64,000 nucleotides of DNA. It comes from Bartonella sp. WD12.1. GTDB lineage: Bacteria > Pseudomonadota > Alphaproteobacteria > Rhizobiales > Rhizobiaceae. The notes under the pieces are model-generated. The model was not told the DNA's origin. It ran no database searches and saw only the letters and a program-made list of their open reading frames with translations. The translations under genes and the position numbers were made by a program. This document shows, piece after piece, positions 54,110 to 64,000 of the stretch (position 1 is its first letter; each line of letters opens with the position of its first letter). The stretch spans positions 372,001-436,000 of the forward strand of contig NZ_MUBG01000001.1 in assembly GCF_002022415.1 (NCBI RefSeq), in the 5' to 3' direction.

Positions 54110-55995
54110 TTAAAAAGTATTGAAGATGCGATTATAGTTAGAATTGTTAATTTTCACTGGGTGTTCTTTATTCGCAACTTGGAGTATTTCTAGCTTTAAA
54201 TCTTCTCTTATCATCATATTCAGATTATTACGAACATCAGATGAAATGGTTTGAGCGGTGATATTGTCAGGTATCGCTGAGGCCGTTATTTTATAGACGA
54301 TGCGGTTTGTTGTGAGTGTACCTTTAGCGATGCCATAGTGACCTTTAGGGTTAGAAAATAATGCTTTAATGTCTTCAGATCCGAAAATTTCTGATGAATC
54401 TTGGCGCCGTAAAGCTTGAGTCGTTTGTTTTTTAACGCCAAATTCAACAGCAAGAGAATCAAGGCTTTTTCCTTTATTGAGCTGTTTGAGAGCATTTTCA
54501 GCTTTTTCATCGAGAAGGCGTTGGATTTCTTCACTTTTCCATTGAGTAATGGCGTCTTGTTTTACTTCTTCAAGTGTTCTGTCACGAGCAGGGATGATCG
54601 TATCTACTTGATACCAGAGATATCCTCCTTCTTGAAGAGAGAGCAGGTCAAGCTCGGTTTCTACATTTGCTTGATAGATAGCATCTAACAAGATATCTTT
54701 TTCAGGTAAATCTGTTAGTGTTATCCCTTCAATTGTTTTTCCTTGTTTATCGATAGTGATTTTACGCAGAGGCAAGTTATATTGGTCGGCAATTTCTTTA
54801 AGAGAGGCTCCTTCAAAACGGGCATTTTCAATTTCTGTATACTTATTGTGTATATCAGTAGCAGCACGGTTTTGTGTAAGTGTTTGGCGAATATTCTTTT
54901 CTACAGTTTCAAAAGGAATAGAACTTGAAGGTGTAATATCTATAACACGAATAATTACAGGACCTTGCAAATCATCAATGACAGTACTAACTTGTCCTTT
55001 TTTGAGTTCAAAAATCTCAGATTCCAGGTGATTAGGACGTTCACTTTTTACTAAGGGTCCTTTTTTTATATCATTGAGAGTCTTTTTTTCAGCTTTAACT
55101 AAGTCATCAAAACTTAAACCATCAGCTATTTTTTTTGCAGCTTCATCAGCCGCTTCGCGTGTAGGGAAGCGTAATTCTTCAATTATACGTTTCTCAGGAG
55201 TTGTAAAACGTGAGATATTTTGAGTGTAATAAGCTTTGGCTTCATCTTTAGAAATATCTTCTAATTGCACAAACTTTTCTGGTGTTATAGACAATAAAGA
55301 GACAGTGCGATATTCTGGGGCACGAAATGCATTTTTGTGCGTATCAAACCATTTTTGCAAAGTTTTTTGATCGGGATCGGCAGTTATTTCTTTTTCTTTT
55401 AAATCGACAATGAAATAATCAGCAATACGCGTTTCTTCCTGATAAATAGCAAAGGCTTTATAGAAAATATCTGGCACCTTCATACCAGAAAGTAAAGCTA
55501 GAGTGAGCTGATTGCGTTTTTCTTTTTGAGTGTAATAATCAAAGAAATCATTTTGGTTAACACGTAATTGCTGAAGAAAATTGAGAAATAAATCTCGACT
55601 GAAGGCTCCATTTTCTTGAAAAATATTGTCAGCACTAATAGCCTGGGCTATCATGTCTTTTGAAAGATTAATTTTCATTTTACGTGCTTGTTCATTTAAA
55701 AGTACATCTTGTTGTAATTGAGTAAGAACAAAAGCAGGGATTCTATATTGCTGTATTTCCTCTGGGGTAAACATTCGTTCAAGATGGGAATTGAGCGCTA
55801 AACGTAAGCTCTGATCAGCAAGTGCAAGGCGGTAAGTATCAACAGTTGTTGTTGACTTGCCAGAGGTGAGTAAATCTCTCTCACCTTGTGTGTATAACTG
55901 TGGTACACCCCATAAAAAAATGAAACATAAAAGTAAAACAGCAAAAAAAGCCTAGCAAACCAAGAATTTTTAGCGCTTCTTAGGGTATCAAGCAT
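54110..55995 (-). pseudogene. ppiD: Peptidyl-prolyl isomerase D (PpiD), frameshifted after the N-terminus
   Basis: The long frame (54110-55774, 554 residues) has the SurA_N/PpiD chaperone region, a parvulin region (ITPEKFVQLEDISKDEAKAY onward) and the helical C-terminal half. The true N-terminus is upstream in another frame: MLDTLRSAKNSWFARLF from the ATG at 55995, an inner-membrane anchor. The frames join if the A7 run at 55943-55949 had eight bases, giving ARLFFAVLLLCFIFLWGVPQ and on to LALNSHLERMFTPEEIQQ. The restored protein is 628 residues, normal for PpiD. PpiD sits near the Sec translocon and helps newly exported proteins fold. Apart from one base the gene is intact. It is divergent from tpiA. 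Confidence 0.88.
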
Positions 55996-56146
55996 CGTTT
56001 AATTCCATTTATATGCACAATGATTATCAAAGCAGTGATCGAATTTGCAATAAAGATGCACAAGATGCAAGCTTAAAGACTTGCTTTCGTTTCATAATTT
56101 GGTACTTAAAGCGATAATTTTTTTTTAAAGCTCTTGAGGTAAAGAC

Positions 56147-56911
56147 ATGACTCCAAATATTCGGCCTTTAATTGCTGGAAATTGGAAAATGAATGGAATG
56201 GGTGAATCTCTTAAAGAGTTACATGCCATCGCTACTGGTATTCGCTCTGATTTGGGTTGTTTATTTGAAGCGCTTATTTGTGTTCCAGCAACGCTTTTAT
56301 CGCGTGCTTCTGATACGTTGAGTGGTGAAAAGTTGTTTTTAGGGGGGCAGGATTGTCATTTCAGTGATAGTGGTCCTTATACTGGAGATATTTCAGCTGC
56401 TATGCTTAAAGAGGCAGGGGCCAGTCACGTTATTATTGGACATTCAGAACGTCGTACGGCTTACCATGAAAATAATGCGATTGTTTGTGCTAAAGTACAA
56501 GCTGCATGGAGGGCAAATCTTGTTGCTCTTGTTTGTATCGGTGAGACATTAGAAGAGCGTGAAAATGGCAAAGTATTAGATGTAATCGCGCACCAGCTTG
56601 AGAGTTCTTTACCAGATAACGCGACAGCACAGAATATAATTATTGCTTATGAACCTATATGGGCTATAGGTACGGGTAAAACTCCTACTTCAGAGGATGT
56701 TGCACAAGTGCATAATTTTATTCGTGATAAGATCAGTTATCGTTTTGGTAACGAAGGGTGTCACATGCGTTTGCTTTACGGTGGATCTGTCAATTCATCA
56801 AATGCACTTGAATTTTTGAGTACTAATCATGTTAATGGTGCTCTAATTGGTGGAGCAAGTTTAAAAGCGATTGATTTTTTAACTATTTGCGATGTTTATC
56901 GTCAATTATAA
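56147..56911 (+). CDS. tpiA: Triosephosphate isomerase
   Basis: TpiA interconverts dihydroxyacetone phosphate and glyceraldehyde 3-phosphate. Catalytic residues are in GNWKMNG (Lys), IIGHSERR (His) and AYEPIWAIGTGKTP (Glu), with the phosphate loop LLYGGSVNSSN and ALIGGASL. GAGGTAAAG precedes the ATG. It is 254 residues and intact. Confidence 0.98.
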   Translation: MTPNIRPLIAGNWKMNGMGESLKELHAIATGIRSDLGCLFEALICVPATLLSRASDTLSGEKLFLGGQDCHFSDSGPYTGDISAAMLKEAGASHVIIGHSERRTAYHENNAIVCAKVQAAWRANLVALVCIGETLEERENGKVLDVIAHQLESSLPDNATAQNIIIAYEPIWAIGTGKTPTSEDVAQVHNFIRDKISYRFGNEGCHMRLLYGGSVNSSNALEFLSTNHVNGALIGGASLKAIDFLTICDVYRQL

Positions 56912-56991
56912 GAAAAGAATTCATAATTATCTCTTGGATTATGCGCAATTTGTATATAAATAACTATAAGTGTTTATAAAGAGCAGAGTTT

Positions 56992-57447
56992 ATGCAAACA
57001 GTACTACTTGTAATTCATTTTTTGATTGTTATCACTTTGATTGGCGTTGTGTTGATTCAGCCTTCAGAAGGTGGCGGGCTTGGTACGAGTAGTGGTTCGG
57101 GGTTTATGAGTACTCGTGGGACCAAAAACATGTTGACACGTTTAACGACTATTTTAGCAATTTGTTTTTTTACAATGTCCATTGTACTGGTTGTAGTTGG
57201 AAATATATCAAACTCTGATTCTGATATTCTTAATCGCATTCCGATTAATTCAGAACAAAATCCGGCGAACAAAAGTACGACAGAAGAGGGTAAACCATCA
57301 TCTAATCAAAGTTCCAAGCCTTCTATTTTCGAACAATTAGGTGGTGCTTCGACATCTTCTCAAAAACAAAGTAAGCCTACTGCCCCTGCAGTTGAAAATC
57401 CAATTCCATCACCAGTTGAAAATCCAAGTGATAATGGCGTCAACTAA
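56992..57447 (+). CDS. secG: Preprotein translocase subunit SecG
   Basis: SecG is the small accessory subunit of the SecYEG channel. Two membrane helices (about residues 3-22 and 53-73) flank the conserved loop VLIQPSEGGGLGTSSGSG. A Ser/Pro/Gln-rich tail of about 70 residues lengthens it to 151, as in other alphaproteobacteria. It precedes pyrG by 130 bases. Confidence 0.95.
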   Translation: MQTVLLVIHFLIVITLIGVVLIQPSEGGGLGTSSGSGFMSTRGTKNMLTRLTTILAICFFTMSIVLVVVGNISNSDSDILNRIPINSEQNPANKSTTEEGKPSSNQSSKPSIFEQLGGASTSSQKQSKPTAPAVENPIPSPVENPSDNGVN

Positions 57448-57577
57448 TTTTTAAAAATTTAATATGGATTTTAAAAAGATTGTTTTTGCACCTTTTTTAC
57501 TTTGCAAAAATAAAAATTTCTTTTTAGCATTTTTTTGACTAGAAAAATTATAATAAACTGCTTATTACCGTAAGCTC

Positions 57578-59206
57578 ATGGCACGTTATGTTTTTATTAC
57601 TGGTGGTGTGGTTTCTTCTCTTGGGAAAGGCATTGCTGCGGCAGCTTTAGCTGCGATATTACAGGCACGCGGATATCGTGTACGGATCCGTAAGCTTGAT
57701 CCTTATTTGAATGTTGATCCAGGCACGATGTCGCCTTATCAACATGGTGAAGTATTTGTTACTGATGATGGCGCAGAAACAGATCTTGATCTTGGTCATT
57801 ATGAACGCTTTACTGGGCGTTCTGCTAATAAACAGGACAGTATCACGGCAGGGCGTATTTATCGCAATATCATTGAAAGAGAACGCCGCGGTGATTATTT
57901 AGGGGAAACAGTTCAAGTTATTCCTCATGTTACAGATGAGATTAAGGCATTCATTACTACAGGAAATGAAGAATTTGACTTTGTCTTATGTGAAATAGGT
58001 GGAACTGTTGGTGATATTGAGGCAATGCCTTTTTTGGAAGCGATTCGTCAGCTACGTAATGAGTTGCCAAGGCAAAGTGCTGTTTATATGCACCTTACGT
58101 TAATGCCTTATATTGCTTCTGCAGGTGAATTAAAAACTAAACCAACACAACACTCCGTTAAAGAGTTACAATCAGTTGGTATAGCTCCTGATATTTTATT
58201 AGTGCGTGCAGACCGACCTATTCCAGAATCAGAACGGCGCAAGTTATCACTTTTTTGTAACGTTCGTCCAAGTGCAGTTATTCAGGCGTTAGATGTTCTG
58301 ACTATTTATGATGTTCCTGTAGCATATCATAAAGAGGGTTTAGATTCAGAAGTTCTTTTTGCTTTTGGAATTAATTCAGCGCCTCAACCCAATATGGATC
58401 GTTGGGAGGATATTACATATCGCATTCACCATCCTGAAGGGGAAGTAACGGTCGCAATTGTTGGGAAATATATAGGCCTGAAAGATGCTTATAAATCTCT
58501 TATCGAGGCAATTGCGCACGGTGGGTTAGCTAATAAAGTGAAGGTTAATATTGAATGGATTGAAGCGGAGCTTTTTGAAAAAGAAGATCCTGAACCTTAT
58601 TTACAAAAAGTTCATGGGATTTTGGTTCCTGGTGCTTTTGGTGGACGTGGTGCAGAAGGTAAAATCCGAGCAATTCAATTTGCACGAGAACGTAAAATTC
58701 CATTTTTTGGCATTTGTTTTGGTATGCAATTAGCTTGTATCGAGGCTGCTCGCAATATTGCAAATATTGTAAATGCTTCATCGAGTGAATTTTGTGAGAC
58801 AAAGGATGCAGTTGTAGGTTTAATGACGGAATGGCTTAAGGGGGATTTGCTTGAAAAACGCACAGCGTCTGGAAATCTTGGTGGAACAATGCGTCTTGGT
58901 TCTTTTGCAGCTCAATTAAAAGAAGGTAGCCATATCTCCAAAATTTATGGAACAACAAATATTTGCGAGCGACATCGCCATCGTTATGAAGTCAATATTC
59001 ATTATAAAGAAAAGCTAGAACAACTTGGATTTATTTTTTCTGGTATGTGTCCAGATGGTATTTTACCAGAAACAATAGAATATGTAGATCATCCGTGGTT
59101 TATTGGTGTTCAATATCATCCAGAGTTAAAGTCACGTCCATTTGATCCGCATCCACTTTTTTCTTCTTTTATTGAGGCTACTTTGGAACAGAGCAGGTTG
59201 GTTTAG
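57578..59206 (+). CDS. pyrG: CTP synthase
   Basis: PyrG aminates UTP to CTP using glutamine. The synthetase domain opens [20 protein letters not shown] and contains the [20 protein letters not shown] motif. The glutamine amidotransferase domain has the nucleophile in [11 protein letters not shown] and the His-Glu pair in QYHPE. The 542 residues are intact. The start codon has no evident Shine-Dalgarno sequence. It is followed closely by kdsA. Confidence 0.98.
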   Translation: MARYVFITGGVVSSLGKGIAAAALAAILQARGYRVRIRKLDPYLNVDPGTMSPYQHGEVFVTDDGAETDLDLGHYERFTGRSANKQDSITAGRIYRNIIERERRGDYLGETVQVIPHVTDEIKAFITTGNEEFDFVLCEIGGTVGDIEAMPFLEAIRQLRNELPRQSAVYMHLTLMPYIASAGELKTKPTQHSVKELQSVGIAPDILLVRADRPIPESERRKLSLFCNVRPSAVIQALDVLTIYDVPVAYHKEGLDSEVLFAFGINSAPQPNMDRWEDITYRIHHPEGEVTVAIVGKYIGLKDAYKSLIEAIAHGGLANKVKVNIEWIEAELFEKEDPEPYLQKVHGILVPGAFGGRGAEGKIRAIQFARERKIPFFGICFGMQLACIEAARNIANIVNASSSEFCETKDAVVGLMTEWLKGDLLEKRTASGNLGGTMRLGSFAAQLKEGSHISKIYGTTNICERHRHRYEVNIHYKEKLEQLGFIFSGMCPDGILPETIEYVDHPWFIGVQYHPELKSRPFDPHPLFSSFIEATLEQSRLV

Positions 59207-59242
59207 CTTTATAAATTACGTGCTCACTTTTTGAGGAATACA

Positions 59243-60076
59243 ATGTCTAAACCAAATGTTTCTGTTAAAGTTGGAAATATCGTTTTTTCCAATGATGCGC
59301 CTTTGTCTTTAATTGCAGGTCCTTGCCAAATGGAAAGTAGAGATCATGCTTTTGAAATGGCAGGTCGGCTTAAAGCAATTACTGATCAAATTGGCATTGG
59401 GTTTGTTTATAAATCTAGTTACGATAAAGCTAATAGGACGTCTCTTAATGCAGCACGTGGTATTGGTCTTGAAAAAGCAATGATTATTTTTTCTGATCTT
59501 AAGAAAGAATTTGGCTTTCCGATATTAACTGATGTACATACAGAAGAACAATGTGAGGTAGTTGCTTCAACAGTAGATATTTTGCAAATACCAGCTTTTT
59601 TATGTCGTCAAACCGATCTTTTAATTGCGGCAGCTAAAACGGGGCGTATAATCAATATTAAGAAAGGTCAGTTTTTAGCTCCTTGGGATATGGAGAATGT
59701 CTTAAAAAAAGTAACTCAAAGCGGTAATCCTAATGTTATGCTTTGTGAACGTGGTACTTCATTTGGTTATAATCGTCTTGTTTCTGATATGCGCTCATTG
59801 CCAATTATGCGTTCATTTGGAGCGCCTGTTATTTTTGATGCAACACATTCTGTTCAAGAACCAGGTGGAAAGGGTGATTCATCTAATGGACAGCGGCAGT
59901 TTGTTGAAGCATTAGCACGCGCAGCTGTTGCTGTTGGTGTTGCAGGTGTTTTTTTGGAAACGCATCAAGACCCAGATAATGCTCCATCTGATGGGCCTAA
60001 TATGATTAAAATTGATAGTTTACAAAGATTGCTTGAAATTTTGATGGATTTTGATTGCTTGGCAAAAAAACATTGA
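59243..60076 (+). CDS. kdsA: 3-deoxy-8-phosphooctulonate synthase
   Basis: KdsA condenses arabinose 5-phosphate with phosphoenolpyruvate to make Kdo 8-phosphate for LPS. The motifs AGPCQMESRDHAFEMA, YKSSYDKANRTS and FDATHSVQEPGGKGDSSNGQ are typical. The ATG at 59243 is used (MSKPNVSVKVG, 277 residues) with GAGGA six bases upstream; a TTG four codons earlier overlaps that ribosome site. It supplies the LPS pathway whose export genes are at 27.9-32.5 kb. Confidence 0.97.
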   Translation: MSKPNVSVKVGNIVFSNDAPLSLIAGPCQMESRDHAFEMAGRLKAITDQIGIGFVYKSSYDKANRTSLNAARGIGLEKAMIIFSDLKKEFGFPILTDVHTEEQCEVVASTVDILQIPAFLCRQTDLLIAAAKTGRIINIKKGQFLAPWDMENVLKKVTQSGNPNVMLCERGTSFGYNRLVSDMRSLPIMRSFGAPVIFDATHSVQEPGGKGDSSNGQRQFVEALARAAVAVGVAGVFLETHQDPDNAPSDGPNMIKIDSLQRLLEILMDFDCLAKKH

Positions 60077-60119
60077 ATATTCGAGTGTAGATAATTTCTA
60101 TGAATGACGTTAAGAATAA

Positions 60120-61424
<1,305 letters not shown>

Positions 61425-61545
61425 TAGCTGTTAGGCAAAATTATTATATTCTTTATATTAACAGCATTTTTAAATTTTACTATTTTATTAATAGTTTTAC
61501 TATTCTATTAATAATTGAGTAAATAATAATTTATAGGTGGTGGTG

Positions 61546-61944
61546 ATGAGAGGAAGAATTATTAGTCAGGAACAGGGGACGTATCTTATTTCAGGTGATG
61601 ATGGTGAACGTTATCGATTTGCACTTTGTGATTGGTTAGGAAAAAGCTCACCAAAAGTTGGTGATTATCTTGACTTTGTAGGTAAAGATGGCGCTGCTAC
61701 TTCTGTTTTTCCATTGGTAAAACAACAATATTCAAAATTAGTTCTCGCACTTGTTTGTTTTTTTATAGGTACTTTTGGTGTTCATCGTTTTATAGTTGGT
61801 AAAACTGGAACTGGTGTTTTTATGCTTATCGTATCTTTATCTATTTTAGGATTACCTATTGCTGGAATTTGGGCATTTATTGATTTTATCGTCATTTTAG
61901 TAGGAGGGTTTACTGACAAAGATGGAAATAAAATCAGAAGTTAG
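61546..61944 (+). CDS. TM2-domain membrane protein
   Basis: The C-terminal half (about residues 60-130) is a TM2 domain: two membrane helices with FFIGTFGVHRFIVGKTGTGV between, and a charged end FTDKDGNKI. The N-terminal half (GRIISQEQGTYLISGDDGER) looks like a small beta domain. Start at the ATG at 61546, with AGGTGG eight bases upstream, although three GTG codons precede it in frame. The role of bacterial TM2 proteins is unknown. Its place between eno and ftsB breaks the usual eno-ftsB adjacency. Confidence 0.85.
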   Translation: MRGRIISQEQGTYLISGDDGERYRFALCDWLGKSSPKVGDYLDFVGKDGAATSVFPLVKQQYSKLVLALVCFFIGTFGVHRFIVGKTGTGVFMLIVSLSILGLPIAGIWAFIDFIVILVGGFTDKDGNKIRS

Positions 61945-62098
61945 CGGATGTTTTATGTTTCGGTATAGTCGGTATAAAATGTGACATTTTTATTTTTGCG
62001 GGTAATATAAAGTATAAAATAGGCTGCGTACGATTGTTTTGATAATAAGCTGTTAATCAAAGTCATGCATAAATTAGATAGAATATTTTAAAAAGATC

Positions 62099-62437
62099 AT
62101 GACTGTTATGTGGACGAAACAAAAACGTAGATCAATTACAGCGCGCTTTATTCTACCATTTATGACGGTTGGGGTTTTAGGCTATTTTGGTTATCATATT
62201 TATCATGGTGATTACGGACTTTCTGCACGCAGTAAAATTATTCAGCATATTGCTGAATTGGAGGAGGAGCTTCATAAAGTAGAAGTTGAGCGAACATCTA
62301 TTGAAAAGCGTATTTCTCTTTTACGTGATGGGCATATTGAAAAAGATATGTTGGATGAATATGTGAGAAAGAATTTAAACTTTTCCAGACCAAATGAATT
62401 GACAATTTTAATTTCTCCTGACGAGATTAAAAATTAA
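62099..62437 (+). CDS. ftsB: FtsB/DivIC-like septum formation protein
   Basis: A short cytoplasmic tail, one membrane helix (about residues 18-37) and a coiled coil (about 45-80, IIQHIAELEEELHKVEVERT) match the FtsB/DivIC family, which joins FtsL and FtsQ in the division complex. The C-terminal DMLDEYVRKNLNFSRPNELT segment is typical of alphaproteobacterial members. It has 112 residues and lies between the TM2 gene and pdhA, the usual spot before the pyruvate dehydrogenase genes. Confidence 0.88.
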   Translation: MTVMWTKQKRRSITARFILPFMTVGVLGYFGYHIYHGDYGLSARSKIIQHIAELEEELHKVEVERTSIEKRISLLRDGHIEKDMLDEYVRKNLNFSRPNELTILISPDEIKN

Positions 62438-62565
62438 TTAGAAATCGATTAATCTAAAAAACAATTTAAAACAGTCACTTATGGCGAAATGTGAACTGAT
62501 TTTATAATACTTGTAACTTTTGTTCGTAGAGGTTATTTCTAGATAATCATCGAAGGGAGTTTAAT

Positions 62566-63606
62566 ATGGCAGAACGGGCTAAAAAAAAATCTGCGCCGGT
62601 AGTGCAAGCCACATTGTCAAATGTTACCAAAACAGCAAAGAAAGCTAGTTTTACAAAAGATGAAACAATTGCTGCTTATCGCGAAATGCTTTTGATTCGT
62701 CGTTTTGAAGAAAAAGCAGGTCAACTTTATGGTATGGGCTTAATTGGTGGGTTTTGTCACCTTTATATCGGGCAAGAAGCCGTTGTTGTTGGTACATTAA
62801 AAGCGGCAAAAGAAGGTGATCAGGTCATCACATCTTATCGTGATCACGGTCATATGTTAGCAGCTGGTATGAGTCCGCGTGGTGTTATGGCGGAATTAAC
62901 AGGACGTCAGGGAGGCTTTTCCAAAGGAAAAGGTGGCTCAATGCATATGTTTTCCAAAGAAAAGAATTTTTATGGTGGGCATGGTATTGTTGGTGCGCAG
63001 GTTCCAATTGGTACAGGTTTGGCTTTTTCGAATCAGTATCTTGGTAAAGATAATGTGACATTGGTCTATTTTGGTGATGGTGCTGCAAATCAGGGGCAAG
63101 TTTATGAAAGTTTTAACATGGCCTCACTTTGGAAGCTGCCTGTTGTCTATATTATTGAAAATAATCAGTACGCTATGGGGACGTCAGTTTCTCGTGCATC
63201 TGCGGAGACGGATTTTTCCCGTCGTGGTCTTTCTTTTGAAATTCCAGGTATTGTTGTTGATGGTATGGATGTTCACGCAGTAAAAGGTGCTGGTGACGAG
63301 GCAATTGCTTGGGCACGTTCGGGAAAGGGGCCGATCATTCTTGATATGCAGACTTATCGCTATCGTGGTCATTCCATGTCTGATCCAGCAAAATATAGAT
63401 CAAAAGAGGAAGTACAAAAAATAAAAGAAGAGCAAGATCCGATTGATCAAATAAAACAACACGTTATTAAACAAGGTTGGGTTAGTGAAGACGATTTGAA
63501 GTCTATTGATAAAGAAGTCCGTGCAATTGTCGCTGATGCAGCAGATTTTGCACAAAATGATCAAGAGCCAGATGCTTCTGAGCTCTATACTGATATTCTA
63601 GTTTAA
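62566..63606 (+). CDS. pdhA: Pyruvate dehydrogenase E1 alpha subunit
   Basis: PdhA is half of the thiamine-dependent E1 enzyme. The thiamine-diphosphate motif is [19 protein letters not shown] and [14 protein letters not shown]. The phosphorylation-loop-like [20 protein letters not shown] is also present. A basic N-terminal extension ([20 protein letters not shown]) is common in Rhizobiales. GGGAG precedes the ATG. It is 346 residues and is followed after 16 bases by pdhB. Confidence 0.97.
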   Translation: MAERAKKKSAPVVQATLSNVTKTAKKASFTKDETIAAYREMLLIRRFEEKAGQLYGMGLIGGFCHLYIGQEAVVVGTLKAAKEGDQVITSYRDHGHMLAAGMSPRGVMAELTGRQGGFSKGKGGSMHMFSKEKNFYGGHGIVGAQVPIGTGLAFSNQYLGKDNVTLVYFGDGAANQGQVYESFNMASLWKLPVVYIIENNQYAMGTSVSRASAETDFSRRGLSFEIPGIVVDGMDVHAVKGAGDEAIAWARSGKGPIILDMQTYRYRGHSMSDPAKYRSKEEVQKIKEEQDPIDQIKQHVIKQGWVSEDDLKSIDKEVRAIVADAADFAQNDQEPDASELYTDILV

Positions 63607-63622
63607 AGTGGGGAACGTGAAT

Positions 63623-64000
63623 ATGTCTATTGATATTTTGATGCCAGCACTTTCACCAACAATGGAAGAAGGTAAATTGTCTAAATGGCTCAAGAAAGAG
63701 GGTGATAACGTCAGCTCCGGTGATGTGATTGCTGAAATTGAAACTGATAAAGCAACAATGGAAGTAGAAGCTGTTGATGAAGGTACTATTGGTAAAATTT
63801 TAGTTCCTGAAGGTACTGAAGGTGTAAAGGTTAATACTGCTATTGCTATATTATTAGAAGAAGGTGAAGATGTTGCAAACATTTCACAAACCACAACTAA
63901 AAAAATAGAGAAAGCTCCTTCTTCTTTATCAATGCCGGTTTGTCCTGTTTTTGATGTTGAAAGTGATCCTGATATCCCTGCGGATGTTGAAATGGTTACG
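63623..64000 (+). CDS. pdhB: Pyruvate dehydrogenase E1 beta subunit with lipoyl domain, cut by the window end
   Basis: The visible 126 residues begin [20 protein letters not shown] and form a complete lipoyl domain, with the lipoylated Lys43 in [14 protein letters not shown] linker rich in Lys/Ser/Pro/Asp follows. In alphaproteobacteria the E1 beta subunit carries such a lipoyl domain at its N-terminus, and pdhB normally follows pdhA. The E1 beta catalytic part lies beyond the window. An E2 (pdhC) start would look similar, but the position favours pdhB. Confidence 0.88.
   Translation, partial: MSIDILMPALSPTMEEGKLSKWLKKEGDNVSSGDVIAEIETDKATMEVEAVDEGTIGKILVPEGTEGVKVNTAIAILLEEGEDVANISQTTTKKIEKAPSSLSMPVCPVFDVESDPDIPADVEMVT

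Overview
The window is AT-rich alphaproteobacterial chromosome whose gene content and order point to Bartonella (Rhizobiales). The reasons are the Rhizobiales-type clusters (rpsF-rpsR-DUF2232-rplI-dnaB-radA-cvpA-purF; fabD-fabG-acpP-fabF-mltG-gmk; lptF-lptG-lptD-surA-pdxA-rsmA; secG-pyrG-kdsA-eno-ftsB-pdhA-pdhB), long decayed spacers, and a surface autotransporter. The species cannot be fixed from sequence reading alone. I saw no tRNA, rRNA, CRISPR array, prophage or insertion sequence.

Layout. 1-9.3 kb: a partial ygfZ divergent from a dihydroorotase-like gene, a 1.2 kb empty spacer with a perfect palindrome, cysS, a frameshifted DUF421 gene, an ATM1-type ABC exporter, and the phosphatidylethanolamine pair psd-pssA. 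9.4-18.4 kb, minus strand: rpsF-rpsR-DUF2232-rplI, dnaB-radA, and cvpA-purF-SDR, with the SDR frameshifted. The rpsF leader can fold into a possible pseudoknot. 18.7-24.9 kb, plus strand: a PAP2 phosphatase, the fatty-acid synthesis genes, mltG and gmk. 24.9-32.5 kb, minus strand: the LPS-export and outer-membrane biogenesis operon ending in pdxA and rsmA. 32.9-39.9 kb: holC, a small membrane protein, an MFS transporter, an 881-residue autotransporter with 43-residue arginine-rich repeats, and ndk. 40-45.7 kb: uvrC-pgsA, rlmJ and nagZ. 45.7-54 kb: fossil tatB and tatC, serS, pcm, a LysM/M23 lipoprotein, a fossil DUF815 ATPase, yajC, a possible secF tail, an Mth938-type gene and a squalene-synthase-like gene. 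54-64 kb: ppiD (frameshifted) divergent from tpiA, then secG, pyrG, kdsA, eno, a TM2 protein, ftsB, pdhA and the start of pdhB.

The functional theme is cell-envelope construction (phospholipids, fatty acids, LPS export, outer-membrane chaperones, peptidoglycan trimming) plus core replication, translation and central metabolism. The most informative signals are erosion. Between nagZ and serS the tatB and tatC genes can still be read as broken reading frames, which suggests that Tat export has been lost. A DUF815 ATPase and probably the end of secF have been erased beside yajC. Three otherwise intact genes (DUF421, SDR, ppiD) are each broken by one missing base in a homopolymer. These are recent mutations, slippage sites or sequencing errors.
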